64,000 nt of DNA from Dryocosmus kuriphilus (taxonomy: Eukaryota; Arthropoda; Insecta; Hymenoptera; Cynipidae). Position numbers and translations under genes: made by a program. The DNA is taken from positions 132,057,410-132,121,409 of the forward strand of contig CM076196.1 of the NCBI GenBank assembly GCA_038277395.1, read 5' to 3'. Positions 34,587 through 47,600 of this stretch are shown one piece after another. The first letter of the stretch is position 1; each line of letters begins with the position of its first letter. The notes below the pieces were generated by a model. The model ran no database searches. It was not told where the DNA came from and saw only the letters and a program-made list of their open reading frames with translations.

Positions 34587-36944
34587 AGTTGAATTTTAAA
34601 CAAAACATGATTTTCGAAACAAAGATGACTTGTTCACAAAATCCTTGAATTTTCTAAAAAAAAAAAAAATTAAATTTCCAATTACAAAAATGAACTCTTT
34701 ATAAAAAGGTAATAGCTAAATTTTGAAAAAAAAGTTGAATTTTGAGGCAAAAAAAGTTTCAATTCTGGTTGAGGCTTTATTTTTTTTCAATAGAAAACTT
34801 AACTATTTTTTTTTTAAATTTAAGGATTTTGATAACATTCATCTTTGGCTCAAAAATCATACTTTCTTGTTCAAAATTAATATATTTTTTTTCAAAGCTT
34901 AGCTTTTACATTTTTTTTAAGAGTTCATATTTTAATTGGAAATTTAGCTATTTTTTTTTTCAAATTCAAGCATTTTGTTAAAAATTTATCTTTTGCTCAA
35001 AAATCATGTTCTTTGGTTCAAAATTGTTCCCTTTTTTTCAAAATTTATCTGTTTCATCTTTGCTGAAGAGTTCATCCTTTTGATTAGAGAAAATATTTTT
35101 TTTTTAGTTCAAGTATTTTCATAAAAATTTATCTTTGATTGAAAAATCATTTTTTCGGTTTAACATTCAAATTTTTTTCCTCAAAATCCAACCTTTTTCG
35201 AAAATTAGCTTAACATTTTGGTCAAAAGTTCATTTTTTAAATTGGAAGCTTCTCTATTATTTTTTTTTAATTCAAAGATTTTGTTAGCAAGTCATTTTTG
35301 TTTGAAAAGTCATGTTTTTTGGTCTAAATTCAACTTTCTTTGTTCAAAATTAACCTTTTTTTTTTTGAAAACTTAACTGTTTCATTTCTGATTAAGAGTT
35401 CATTTTTTAAATTGGAAATTTAACTAAACATTTTTTTTTTTGAAATTCAAAGATTTTGTTAGCAAGTCATCTTTGTTTAAAATATCATGTTTTTTTGTTC
35501 AAATTACAACTTTTTTTGGTTCACAATTTAACTTTTTTTTCCAAAATTTAGCTGTTACATTTTTCTTAAGAGTTCATTTTTTTAAATCGGAAATTAAACT
35601 ATTTTTCTTTGTAAATTCAAGTATTTTGTCAAAATTTAATTTTTGTTTTCAAAATCATAGTTTTTATTCAAAAAACAACTCTTTTTGGTTTCAAATTAAT
35701 CTTCTTTTTCCAAATTTAGCTGTCTCATTTTTGGTTAAAGGTTTATTTTTTAAATTGAGAAATGAAATATTTATTTGGGAAATTCAAGGATTTTGTTAGA
35801 AATTTATCTCTGGTTGAGAAATCATTTTTTTGTTTAACATTCAAATTTAGTTGCTCAAAATTCAACTTTTTTTCAAAACTTATCTTCACATTTTGGTTAA
35901 AAGTTCATTTTTTAAATTGAAAGCTTCTCTATTTTTTTTTTAATTCAAGGATTTTGTTAACCCGTCATTTTTGTTTGAAAATTCATGTTTTTTGGTTGAA
36001 ACTATAATTTTTTTTGTTTCAAATTATCCTTTTTTTTTTCAAAATTGAATTGATATGTTTTTGATTAGGAGTTAATTTTTTAAATTGTAAATATAAATAT
36101 TTTTTTGGTAAATTCAAAGATTTTATTAAAAATTAATTTTTGTTTGAAAAATCATGTTTTTTGGTTCAAACTACAACTTTTTTTGGTTCAAAATTCAACT
36201 TTTTTTTATTCAAAATTAACCTTTTTTTTTTTTTTTAGAAACATTGCTGTTTCATTTTTGGTTAAGAGTTCATTTTTTAAATTGGAAATTTAACTAAATA
36301 TTTTTTTTTAGAAATTCAAGGATTTTGTTAATAAGCCATCTTTGTTTAAAATATCATGTTTTTTGTTTCAAACTAAAACTTTTTTTGGTTCAAAATTAAC
36401 CTTCTTTCTCAGAATATAGATGTTACATTTTTCTGAAGAGTTCATTTTTTTAAATCGAAAACTTAACTACTTTTTTTTTTGTAAATTCAAATATTTTGTT
36501 AAAAATTAATTTTTGTTGAAAACCCATATTTTTTTTTTAAATCAAAATCCAACTTTTTTTGGTTTCAAATTAATGTATTTTTTTTTCAAAATTTAGCTGT
36601 TCCATTTTTGCTGAAGAGTTCATCCTTTTAATTGGAAAAAATATTTTTTTTTAAATTCAGGGATTTTGTTAAAAATTTATCTTTAGTTGAAAAATCATTT
36701 TTTTATTGAACATACAACTTTTTCTGGTTTTAAATTAATCTTTCTATTTTTAAAAATTTAACTGTTCCATTTTTCGTTAAAAGTTCACTTTCTAAACTGG
36801 AAGCTTCTCTATTTTTTTTTTTTAATTCAACGATTTCCTTAACAATCATTTTGTTTGAAAAGTCATGTTTTTTGGTTCAAACTACAATTTTGTTTTGTTT
36901 CGAATTAACCTTTTTTTTCAAAATTTAGTTGTTACATTTTTAAT
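34587..36944. repeat. ~170-bp satellite, mostly T-rich orientation
   Basis: The first ~150 bp are inverted, as at 32943-33290. From about 34740 the plus-strand T-rich unit resumes and repeats with strong divergence. No gene. Confidence 0.6.
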
Positions 36945-38873
36945 TAGGAGTTCATTTTTTAAATGGGAAATTTAACTATTTTTTGGGAAATTCAAGAATT
37001 TTGTTAAAAATTCATTTTTTTGTGTGAAAAATCATGTTTCTTGGTTCAAACTATAACTTTTGTTGGTTCAAAATTAACCTTCTTTTTTCAAAATTTAGCT
37101 GTTACATTTTTGTTCAAAGTTCATTTCTTTGAATCGGAAATTAAACTATTTTTCTTTGTAAATTCAAGTATTTTCTTAAAAATTAATTTTCGTTTAAAAA
37201 ACCATATTTTTTAAATCAAAATCCAACTTTTTTTGGTTTCAAATTAATCTATTTTTTTCCAAAATTTAGCTGTTCCATTTTTGCTGAAGAGTTCGTCCTT
37301 TTAATTGGAAAAAAATATTTTTTTTTAAACTCAGGGATTTTGTTAAAAATTTATCTTTGGTTGAAAAAACATTTTTTTAGTTAAACATTCAAATTTTTTG
37401 CTCAAAATTCAATTTTTTTTTCAAAACTACAATTTTTTTTGTTTCAAATTAACTTTTTTTTTCAAAATTTAATTGCTACATTTTTGAGTAGGAGTTCATT
37501 TTTTGATAAAACGTATAATAGTTATTATAAATAAAAAAAAAAAAAACATTAATAAAACGTATATAAGAAATTATTAAAAGTTATTAAAAAATCTGTCTGA
37601 TATTCAAGCATTTCTTAAATTTTTATTAGAGTAGGTATAAAATTTATGTAAAATTTGTTCCCTCCTCCCCGTTTTCATCAAATTTCCACCTCTAAAAGCC
37701 CCTGAGTGACGACAAACGATTTTTACGGATGTGTCTGTCTATTTGTACTCTATCTTTTGCCATCATGAAAAATGATATTACAAATAAAAAAAAAAAATGT
37801 TTCTGATTAAAATATACAACATATAAAAAATTATTATTAAGAAGTAAAATTATTTACCTGAAAAAGAACTTGACTTTTTCTTTTCAGCACTTTATGACAA
37901 CAAACATAATTGCTGTTAATATTATCATTTTTATATTTAATATAAAAAATAACTTCCAGTTTTTTGAAAACCATTTTTCTTTAAATTTAAATTTATTGTA
38001 TATAGAGTTTTGTAGTAATCAAAAGTCCGTACTTAAAAATATTTGAGCTTAGGGTGGAAAAATTCAAGTTTAACGACATTAAAGGTTATAAATAAAGGAA
38101 ATTTTGAAAATATCTAAATCTAAAAAATTTCTGTCGAAATAACGTCTTATTTTGTAAAAGAGTTTTTATATTTTTTTTTTTTTTTTAAACTTTTCAACCA
38201 ATTTTTTTTTTCATTTTCAAAGTAATCTTATAATCTAATTTTTTCATTTAAAAATTAATAGATAACAGTTTTTAAATTTTTAAGCTTTTAAAATAATTGA
38301 TTTAAACTGATTTTCGATTTTGAAATTTGACTAAAATTGAATTTTTCGATATATGAACTTTTAATTTTAGAATATCTCAAATTAGGAGGCTTTGAAGTCT
38401 GAACTGTATTATCATAAATTTATAAATAAACTAATTTGATTTTAATATCATTGAGGTTTTGGTATTTAATTTTAAAACTTGACATTAAAAATTTTCAACA
38501 TACAATTTTTCAAATAAAGTTTAAAATTACATCAACATTCGCGAAATAAAATTCGAAAATATTTGAAAAAAATATTTAAAATATTTAAGTTTAATATGTA
38601 ATATTTTAATTTTAACAATATTAAATGTGATGTAATAAAAAGAAATTCAAAATAAAAAAATTCTGAAGCTTTTCAAGTTGAAATATTAATCATGAAAGCT
38701 ATCAGTTTGCAAAATTAAATTTCAGATATTTAACTTCATTTTTTAAGTACTACATTCGGAAATATTCGAATCTAATTAAAATCATATTTTTTCTCTTCAT
38801 AATTCCTATTCAAATTATTGAAAATTACAATTTAAAAGAAACTTTATCTGATTAAATTCAAAATTTTCTGGTA
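36945..38873 (+). repeat. Segmental duplication, copy 2
   Basis: Matches 27690-29612 in the same orientation with scattered substitutions and small indels. It ends abruptly at 38873, next to a GCG-head body fragment. Confidence 0.75.
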
Positions 38874-39230
38874 AAGTCTTTTAGTGATTTTCCAAATTTC
38901 ACAATAGAGGATTTCGGTTCTTTAAAAAAGTCCAAGCTGAAAACGATGAGTCTCCTTTATAAATTATTATTTATATATATCTTATAAATTATTATTTTTC
39001 TGTATTTTTCTTCCATAGTTTGGCGGGAAATTTGAAATTTTTCATTTTTAATAACGTTTTATCGATTAAAACAAAAACCGTGAATTTTATCAAAAAATGG
39101 TTCAAACATAATTTATAGATCGTTTTAAATTGAACAACTTTGTTCTTTACCACTTTTTTGTATCTTGAACATTTTGGCGGGAAACCAGAGTTTTTTAATT
39201 TTAATAGCGTTTTCTTAATTAAATCAAAAA
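38874..39230 (+). repeat. GCG-head repeat, copy H (body fragment)
   Basis: Starts within the body ('ggtaaagtcttttagtg') and contains recognisable but rearranged sub-repeats with an internal deletion after 'aaaacgatgagtctcc'. It stops in AT-rich sequence. A more diverged minus-strand tail follows at about 39270-39560 (note 'aaatctccatgttttaata'). Confidence 0.6.
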
Positions 39231-40044
39231 CAAAATATAAAAAATAAAAACAAAAATAAAAAATTGTCCGTTGATCATTGTTTGATATGATGCGCAGTTT
39301 TTGTTTTAATCATGAAAAGTGTTATAAATAAAAAATTATATTCTCTGATCTAAATATAAAACATAAACGAACAAATATTCAGTAAAAGTATTTACCTAAA
39401 AAATATGTACACTTTTGTTTCTGAATATATGAAAAGGTATTTGTTTCATGTGAAAAATGACTTTTCTAATTTTTATCAAATCTCCATGTTTTAATACCCC
39501 CTGAGTAAAAAAAATGTTTTTTATACCAGTATCTATCAGTTTATTCCTCTGTATGTATCTCTCCTCTGTCATCATAATTTTTGTTAAATTTATCATTTTC
39601 ATGTTTTATGTGAAAAATGACTCCTAATTGTTGAAAATCATCTTTCTTGTATACGATTTTTAGTAGTAATTAAAAAGTCGAACAATTTATCCTGGCGACA
39701 TTTTTCGATCAACATAAAATTAACAGAGCAACAATTTTTTGGTAGAACATAGCAAAAAATTGCAAAAAAAAAAAAAAAAATTTTCAAAAATTTCAAAAAA
39801 TTTTCAAAATTTGCAATAATTTAAAAAATGTAAGTTCTAAAAGTGTTTTAACAAAAAACAACTCTCCGATTAAATTTGGACCAAAATATCATGCAAAAGG
39901 TTTCTAGCAAAATTTAAATATGAAAAATAAAAATAGAAGAGGGTAAAAGAAGGCAACCAACCAAATCCCCTTTTTTATTTCCCTCGTCTATTTTTGTTTC
40001 TAGTTTATTTAAAAATCAAACCGAAAATCAATTACAAAACACGC
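39231..40044. other. AT-rich sequence with an old repeat tail
   Basis: Contains the diverged minus-strand repeat remnant just mentioned and A/T homopolymers (for example the A run near 39765-39780). No gene. Confidence 0.4.
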
Positions 40045-40080
40045 CAACGTTTCGCTGCTCATGCAATACCTTTATCAAGG
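40045..40080 (-). ncRNA. Hammerhead-like motif, third occurrence
   Basis: The minus strand reads ccttgataaagg, an intervening hairpin, then gcgaaacgttgg. The gataa...cgaaacgtt frame resembles the motifs at 4260-4289 and 24545-24572, though the first core box is imperfect. Likely the edge of a Penelope-type relic. Confidence 0.3.
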
Positions 40081-40098
40081 CAACAAAGAATTAGTAAA

Positions 40099-41076
40099 TA
40101 AAAAAATCTGCCTGCTTCGCGGGCACATTCTCATCGCGCGCTTCGCGCGAAGTATGAGCGCGTCTAGAGCGCGCGTCTCTTGGCACTCGCGCTTCGCGCT
40201 CGATGGATTATTCACCTCGCGCTACGCGCTCGGTGTTTATGGATCGTATAAACCTTTAAATTAAAAATTACAAAAGAAATTATTTTACATAAGGCTCTGT
40301 CGCCCTTAAGGAATACATTCTCATCATGACACTCGCGCTTCGCGCTCGATAATTATATTTTTTTTAAAACACATTATAGATTGGTAAAATTTTTTAATAA
40401 TTTTCCAAATTTTCACAATACAGGATTTCGATTCTTAAAAGTAAAACGATGAGTCTTATAAATAAATTTTGTAGCTATTTCCAAGGTGAACAATTCTGCT
40501 TGTTAATATTTTCTCATATCTTGCATAGTTTTGCTGAAAAGTGGTTTTCTTTATATTTCATAACATATTTCACGAATAACTCAAAAAATACGCGTCTGAT
40601 CAAAAAAATGATGGAGAATAAATTTGTAGACATTTTTGAGACGAACAACTTTGTTTATTATTATTTTTCCGTATCTTCCATAGTTTGGCGGGAAATTTGA
40701 AATCTTTAATTTTTAATAACGTTTTATTCATTAAAACAAAAACCGTGCATTTTATGAAAAAATGGTTAAAACAAAATTTGTAGATCTTTTTAAATTGAAC
40801 AACTTTGTTCTTTACCATTTTTTGGTATCTTGAATATTTTGGCGGGAAACCACAGTTTTGTAATTTTAATAGCGTTTTCTTGATTAAAACAAAAACCGTT
40901 CATTTTATCAAAAAACGGTTAAGACAAAATTTGTAGATTTTTTTGAGATGAACAATTTTACTTTCTTACGTTTTTTTTTATATCTCTCATAGTTTAGCCG
41001 GAAAATGGATTTTTTGATTTTGTGAAAACCGTTTTTTGATGGATAAAACCATAACCGTTGGTCAAAAATCACTGGT
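40099..41076 (+). repeat. GCG-head repeat, copy I (tail missing)
   Basis: Complete head and body. The copy ends near 41076, after 'ggtcaaaaatcactggtt', before the (gacaac)n patch and tail. Confidence 0.75.
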
Positions 41077-42954
41077 TGTTTTTCATATTTAAGTTCTGCT
41101 ACAAACCTTTTGCATAATATTTTGGTCCAAATTTAATTTGAAAGTTCTTTATTGTTAAACAACTTTTTAAACTTAAATTATTGATATTAGACGTAAAACG
41201 TTCCTTTTGATTTAAATTATTTCTAAGTCTTCTTTATTTTGGTTTAAAAATTTCCAAAAATTACCATAACTTCCAAAAATGTTGGGCCCCACCCCCCTCT
41301 CTCGGTCTCTTTCTGTCTATTTACCTCTTCCTTAGTCCGTAGGTTTATCACGTACAATAAGTATTGCTTCAATGATCCAATGGTACAGGGCACAATTATA
41401 CCTACAAGGAGAAAGCAACTGCGCATACACGAGTTCTCATTATTATACTAGTACAATAATGAGACTATTATTATTCTGCTCCTATCACTGGACATTAAAT
41501 GACTACTTATGTGTCTAAAGATAGTCACGTAATACGCGTAAATTATGAGGGCATTGTATAATAATATTATTTAATTTTAATATGACAGGTATATTATTAA
41601 AAATGCTTTTAAATAATCATGAAATACATTATATACTTGTATATTTAATGGCAAACAATGAATAAAAACTTATTTTTGTATAGGTCAAAATTGTTCAAAC
41701 GTTTCATTAAAAATATTTTTTTAAATCTAAAGTACCTTTTAGTGAATAATTCTAAAATAGTTTTTGAAATAATTTTTTTCCACTTTCAACCGCACTAAAT
41801 ATAAAGAAAATTTTTGATAACTGTTTTAGAATTCTTCATTGAAAAATGCTGAACAATTTTCCGTGTAAATTAAAAATTTTTTTTAAATACTAAAAAGTCT
41901 ATTCATATCTTAAGGTTGTGTATTTTCCAAACATAACTAAAATAATTACAAGCATTTATTGCTGCGTACATTATTCTTACAATCTTTACGAATATTTTGT
42001 TTCCATGAATCCTCGATTCTTGAAAACAAAAACAAAAAAATAGTCAGACAAAAATCATCTGTATGTCTATGTTTATGTTTATGTTTACAAACATAGTTGA
42101 TATAAGAACACATATATTCTTTCTGAATTCGCAATATTTCTAGGAATTTCACTAAAGATAGAATGTACTTCCTTTCAACTTTCTGTAATATTTCTCAATA
42201 AAATTATACAATTATTACCATTAATTATTTATTTTAAATTATTATACTATAACATGATTTCCGTATGAATTTAAAAATTTTTTTTTTTTTTTTTAAAAAC
42301 TCATGTATTACTCCTTTTTTTAAATGAACATTTGTTTAAATGAACATTTGATACAGAAAAAAAATAAAATAACATTCTTTGTTTGAATACATTATGTGTG
42401 TAGCTCCTATGTCTGTTAATACTGCTGCTGCTTACGCGTGAGAAAGCCATGCATTGACGCAATAAATTTTGTTAATAACGTTGGTCAAACTTTTCTTTCT
42501 TTGGAGGTATCAGAACATATTACTTTATACCTTCTGCAAATTACATCAAAGAATATTGAAAATTGACTTATTTAGCGCGAATTGAAATGAAAATAATATT
42601 GAACTTTTCAATTCTCAAAAAACCAGTTTTTTGTAAATATTTCGAAAACCGTAAGAACTATTTTTCGTGTAAGAAAAAGATGCGCAATTAAATTTCCTAT
42701 AAAAATACGTATTTTAAAAATTAAAATGAATAAATCCGTTTTTTAAACAATCACGGATGTCAGCACTATCTGACTTCATTGAGTTTAACACAAATTACAT
42801 CTCCTTATAAAATCTGACTACTCAATTGTAGAAACGTTCTTTTTTAAAACATTAAAATCTATTATTATTTTTATTAATTTAAGCTTATTCTTATTTTACA
42901 GACAATTAGCTGTCAAGTTTGTAACTTAGATCCCTCCGAATTACTAATCGAATA
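41077..42954. other. No gene recognised upstream of the Helitron
   Basis: AT-rich unique sequence with short open frames only. It should contain the Helitron's 5' end and promoter, but I cannot mark the terminus. A C/T-rich patch lies at 41286-41325. Confidence 0.4.
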
Positions 42955-44650
42955 ATGCCGAAACTAAAAAAGAAATCACTAAATGTAAAAAATAAGGTTA
43001 AGAAAAGTGTAATGCAACGAAAACGAAACGAAGAAAATCTCAAAATGTCTGAAAAAGTGCAACAGAAAATATATAAGAAAAGAAAAAGAGAAGATGAAGA
43101 ATTTAGGGAAGAAGAAAGACTGCATAAAATAATGAAAAGAGAGGACGAAGAATTTAAAGAAAAAGAAAAACTATCCATGACAGCGAAAAGAAAAAACAAA
43201 GAATTTAAAGAAAAAGAAAGACTTTCTAAGGCGAAGAAAAGAGAAGAGGAAGAATTCAAAGAAAAAGAAAGACTATCCATGGCAGCGAAAAGAAAAAACG
43301 AAGAATTTAAAGAACAAGAAAGGCTTTTTAAGGCGAAGAAAAAAGAGAAGAGGAAGAATTCAAAGAAAAAGAAGACTATCCATGGCAGCGAAAAGAAAAA
43401 ACGAAGAATTTAAAGAACAAGAAAGGCTTTTTAAGGCGAAGAAAAGAGAAGAGGAAGAATTCAAAGAAAAAGAAAGACTATCCATGGCAGCGAAAAAAAA
43501 AAACGAAGAATTTAAAGAACAAGAAAGGCTTTTTAAGGCGAAGAAAAGAGAAGAGGAAGAATTCAAAGAAAAAGAAAGACTATCCATGGCAGCGAAAAGA
43601 AAAAACGAAGAATTTAAAGAACAAGAAAGGCTTTTTAAGGCGAAGAAAAGAGAGAAAGGAAGAATTCAAAGAAAAAGAAAGACTATCCAAGCCAAAAGAA
43701 AAAACGAGAAGAATTTCATTTTAAGGCGAAGAAAAGAAAGAGGAAGAATTCAAAGAAAAAGAAAGACTATCCATGGCAGCGAAAAAAAAAACGAAGAATT
43801 TAAAGAAAAGAAAGGCTTTTTAAGGCGAAGAAAAGAGAAGAGGAAGAATTCAAAGAAAAAGAAAGACTATCCATGGCAGCGAAAAGAAAAAACGAAGAAT
43901 TTAAAGAACAAGAAAGGCTTTTTAAGGCGAAGAAAAAAGAGAAGAGGAAGAAGAGGAAGACTATCCAATTCGAAAAGAAAAAAAAGAAAGACTTTCAAGA
44001 AAGGCTTTTTAAGCGAAGAAAGAAAAGAAGAATTCAAAAAAAAGAAGAATTTAAAGAAAAAGAAAGACTTTTAAAGAACATAAGGCGAAGAAAAGAGAAG
44101 AGGAAGAATTCAAAGAAAAAGAAAGACTATCCATGGCAGCGAAAAGAAAAAACGAAGAATTTAAAGAAAAAGAAAGACTTTTTAAGGCGAAGAAAAGAGA
44201 AGAGGAAGAATTCAAAGAAAAAGAAAGACTATCCATGGCAGCAAAAAAAAAAAAACGAAGAATTTAAAGAACAAGAAAGGCTTTTTAAGGCGAAGAAAAG
44301 AGAAGAGGAAGAATTCAAAGAAAAAGAAAGACTATCCATGGCAGCGAAAAGAAAAAACGAAGAATTTAAAGAACAAGAAAGGCTTTTCAAGGCGAAGAAA
44401 AGAGAAGAGGAAGAATTTAAAGAAAAAGAAAGACTTTCTAAGGCGAAGAAAAAGAGAGGACGAAGAATTTAAAGAAAAAGAAAGACTAGCCATGGCAGCG
44501 AAAAGAAAAAACGAAGAATATAAAGAAAAAGAGAAACTCTTTAAGGCAAAAAAAAGAGAGGACGAAGAATTTAAGGAAAAAGAAAGGCTTCTTATGGCAG
44601 CAAAAAGAGAAGATGAAGAATTTAAAGAAAAAGAGAGATGTAAACAAAAA
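42955..44650 (+). pseudogene. Helitron N-terminal Lys/Glu-rich repeat domain
   Basis: ATG at 42955 opens MPKLKKKSLNVKNKVKK. From about 43080 the sequence repeats a 51-bp unit coding 17 residues, usually as alternating pairs (102 bp): REEEEFKEKERLSM, then AAKRKNEEFKEQERLFKAKK. Charge spacing favours long alpha-helix or coiled coil. About 25-30 units can be traced, with several one-base indels moving the frame in the middle (about 43340-44100). The unit count is likely to vary between alleles. Confidence 0.65.
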
Positions 44651-47600
44651 AAATCAATGGAAAAAAAAACGTAAAAATCCAAATTTTAAAAAAGAAGAAA
44701 AGGAAAAGCAAAGAGAAGAGAAGAAGCAAAAAAGAACAAATTCTGATTTTAGAGATATAGAAAAAGAAATAGATAAACTTTCAAAACGGCGCATAAGATT
44801 AAATGAAATATATAAGTTTAGAGAAAATTATAGAAAAAATTTGCAAGCTAAAAAGGATAATGCATCTATTGCAAAATTAAAATTTATTAAAAAACGAAAA
44901 GAAACACCGAATAATGTTTGTACTTGTTGCGAAACATTGTGGTTTAGTCATTCAGTAGTAAATTTATCAACCACGAAACGTCATTCCAAACTGCCGGATG
45001 ATATCTTTTTAGAAAAAATAATCAATGATACAAATACTTTAAAAATATGTAGGACATGCGATAGAAACATTAGAGAAGGAAAAGTTCCAAAATTAGCAAC
45101 TAGTAATGGTTTGAAATTTCTTGTCGTACCCCCATGCGTAAAGAACTTGTCCGATTTAGAAGCTGTCTCAGTATCACCGGTAATAGCATTTCAGCAAATC
45201 AGAGCTTTGAAACCTTACACGATGAACCCACAATTATCATTAAAAGGAAGTGTTGTACATGTTCCATGTGATGTGAATGAACTAGTTAGTACATTGCCGA
45301 GGCCATTTAATCAAATGGATATTGTACAAATAAAATTTAAGAGAAATCTATCACATAAATCTGATTACATGAACGAGATTGTAAGACCAGCTGCTATTTG
45401 CGAAGCATTAAGTTACTTAATGTCCACACCTCTATATAAAAAATATGGAATAAAAATAGATCAATACTTTTTCAATCAGTATGAGAAAAATTATGATGTT
45501 AAGCTAAATTTTATAATTGAAGATGAAGACGAAAATGAAGAAGACAACGTTCGTGATTGTAAAACCAAATTTTTAGACGATGGAGACGGTAAAATTAGTT
45601 ATGCTATTGATTACGAAATTGACGATAATGACAATGATATTGAAGAGGACATTGTGAATGAAGTTTTACTTTTAGATAGGAATGCAGAATTGGCAAAAGT
45701 TGCTCAAATTGTAGCGCCTGGACAAAATAATAAACCAGTTCCTTGGACAACACCTCATTTAGGCGCGTTATGTCATCCTAGAATTTTTGGAGGATATGAT
45801 CTTACAACAGATGTATCGGATACTGCACGAATCAAGTCCGAAGTTAGACGAAGTGATAGAAGAGCATGTGAAACAAAGTATCTCCTATACTTGGCAAACA
45901 AAAAAATGCACAGTAATTTGTCTGCTCAGGTAAATGTATATTTGCGAAAACTTAAAACAAGTGAAAAGTTAACTGCAGAAAAAGTTCTTAGCGAAGGATT
46001 CATTAATGACGCAATTAGACATGATGTAGCATATAAAGTATTAAAACAGATTCGTTTGTCGCCTGCATATTTGGAAGGAAAAAAAAAAAAAAAAAAAATA
46101 CTAGCTATGGTACGACAAATTGGAAAGCCAACACTTTTTTTTTACTCTATCAGCTGCAGAAAGATGGTGGCCAGAATTAATGCAAATGTTAGCGAATGTT
46201 CTTGATAAAAAGCGAATTACTTTAGAAGAAGCATTAAATCTCAATGATAATACGAAAACTGATTTTATTCGACGAGATCCCGTTACGTGTGCATTGTACT
46301 TCGATAATAAATTCAGAGCAATTTTAAATTATTTACAAGGAAAAGGTGGTCCTTTTCGAGAATATTCCGTTGTGGACTACTATTTTAGAATTGAATTCCA
46401 ATTAAGAGGTTCTCCTCACGCACATTGTTTTCTTTGGTTAAAAAATGCCCCTGATTTTGATAGCAACGATTTTGAAAAACAACAAATGCATCGAATTTAT
46501 TAATAAATTCATCACTTGTGAGCATGTTGAAGATAATCCTTTGATGGCTGTACAACGACACCAGCATACTCACACGTGTAATAAGGGAAAAAAAAAAATA
46601 AAATGAAATGTAGATTTGATTATCCGCTTCCAGTTATGCCGCGAACAATGATACTACATCCTTTAGAAGATGTAGACGATGAAACAGTAACAATAGCAAG
46701 AAATAATTTTAAAGAAATTAAAAAATTAATGCATTATTTTTATAAAAAGTCAAGTGACTTAGTAGAATTTAATGATATTTTAGAGCGCTTGAATTTAACA
46801 GAAGACGAATATTTATTAGCAATTCGAAGCTCGATAAAAAGAACTAGAATTTTCTTACAGAGAAAGAGTACAGAAGTAGCGATAAATTGTTATAATTTAG
46901 ACATCCTTCAATTTGTTTGAAGCTAATATGGATATTCAGTTCATTCTAAACCCATACAGTTGCGCATCGTACATTGTTAATTATGTAAGTAAGTAAAGTC
47001 GATAGCGGATTATCAAAATTATTACGTCAAACGGTAGAAGATTTGAATAATGGCAACTTTGGAATCAAAGAAAAATTGAGAAAATTCGCCAACGCTTTTT
47101 TGAATGGAAATCTTATGTCCGCACAAGAAGCTGCATATCACGTTCTTTCCTTAATAGTAGCTAAAAGCAGCAGAAAAGTCGTCTTTATAAATACTAATCT
47201 TAAGAAGGAGCGAGTTCGTATGCTGAAGTCAGAAGCTGAATTAAAATCTTTAAACGCCAATTCAGAAGACGTATTAAAGGAAGATTATATAACTAAATAT
47301 CAAAAGCGAACTTCTTTAAAAGAGAACGTATGTTTAGCAGATTTTGTAGCTTTCTCTAAACCCAATAAAAAGAAAAATGAAAACGATGATGAAGATGACA
47401 ACCAAAGTGAAAAGGACGATGAGAAAAAAGAACGTGATAAACCAATGATTATTCGATTTAGAAGATATAATCAGAAGCAAGATTCCTATAATTATTATAG
47501 AGAACAAATAATGTTGTATTTGCCTTGGCGATGTGAAGAAAATGATATTATTGCTAAAGATTGTGAACTTGTTTACCACGAAAATATAGATACAATCAAA

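Noticed and set aside
27216..37214. Phe/Lys/Leu-rich ORFs resembling membrane proteins
   Set aside because: They arise from T-rich satellite units, vary freely between repeats and show no conserved start or domain.
43080..44650. A host coiled-coil or cylicin-like gene
   Set aside because: The repeats lead directly into a Helitron DUF6570-like and Rep region on the same strand, so they are better read as its N-terminal domain.
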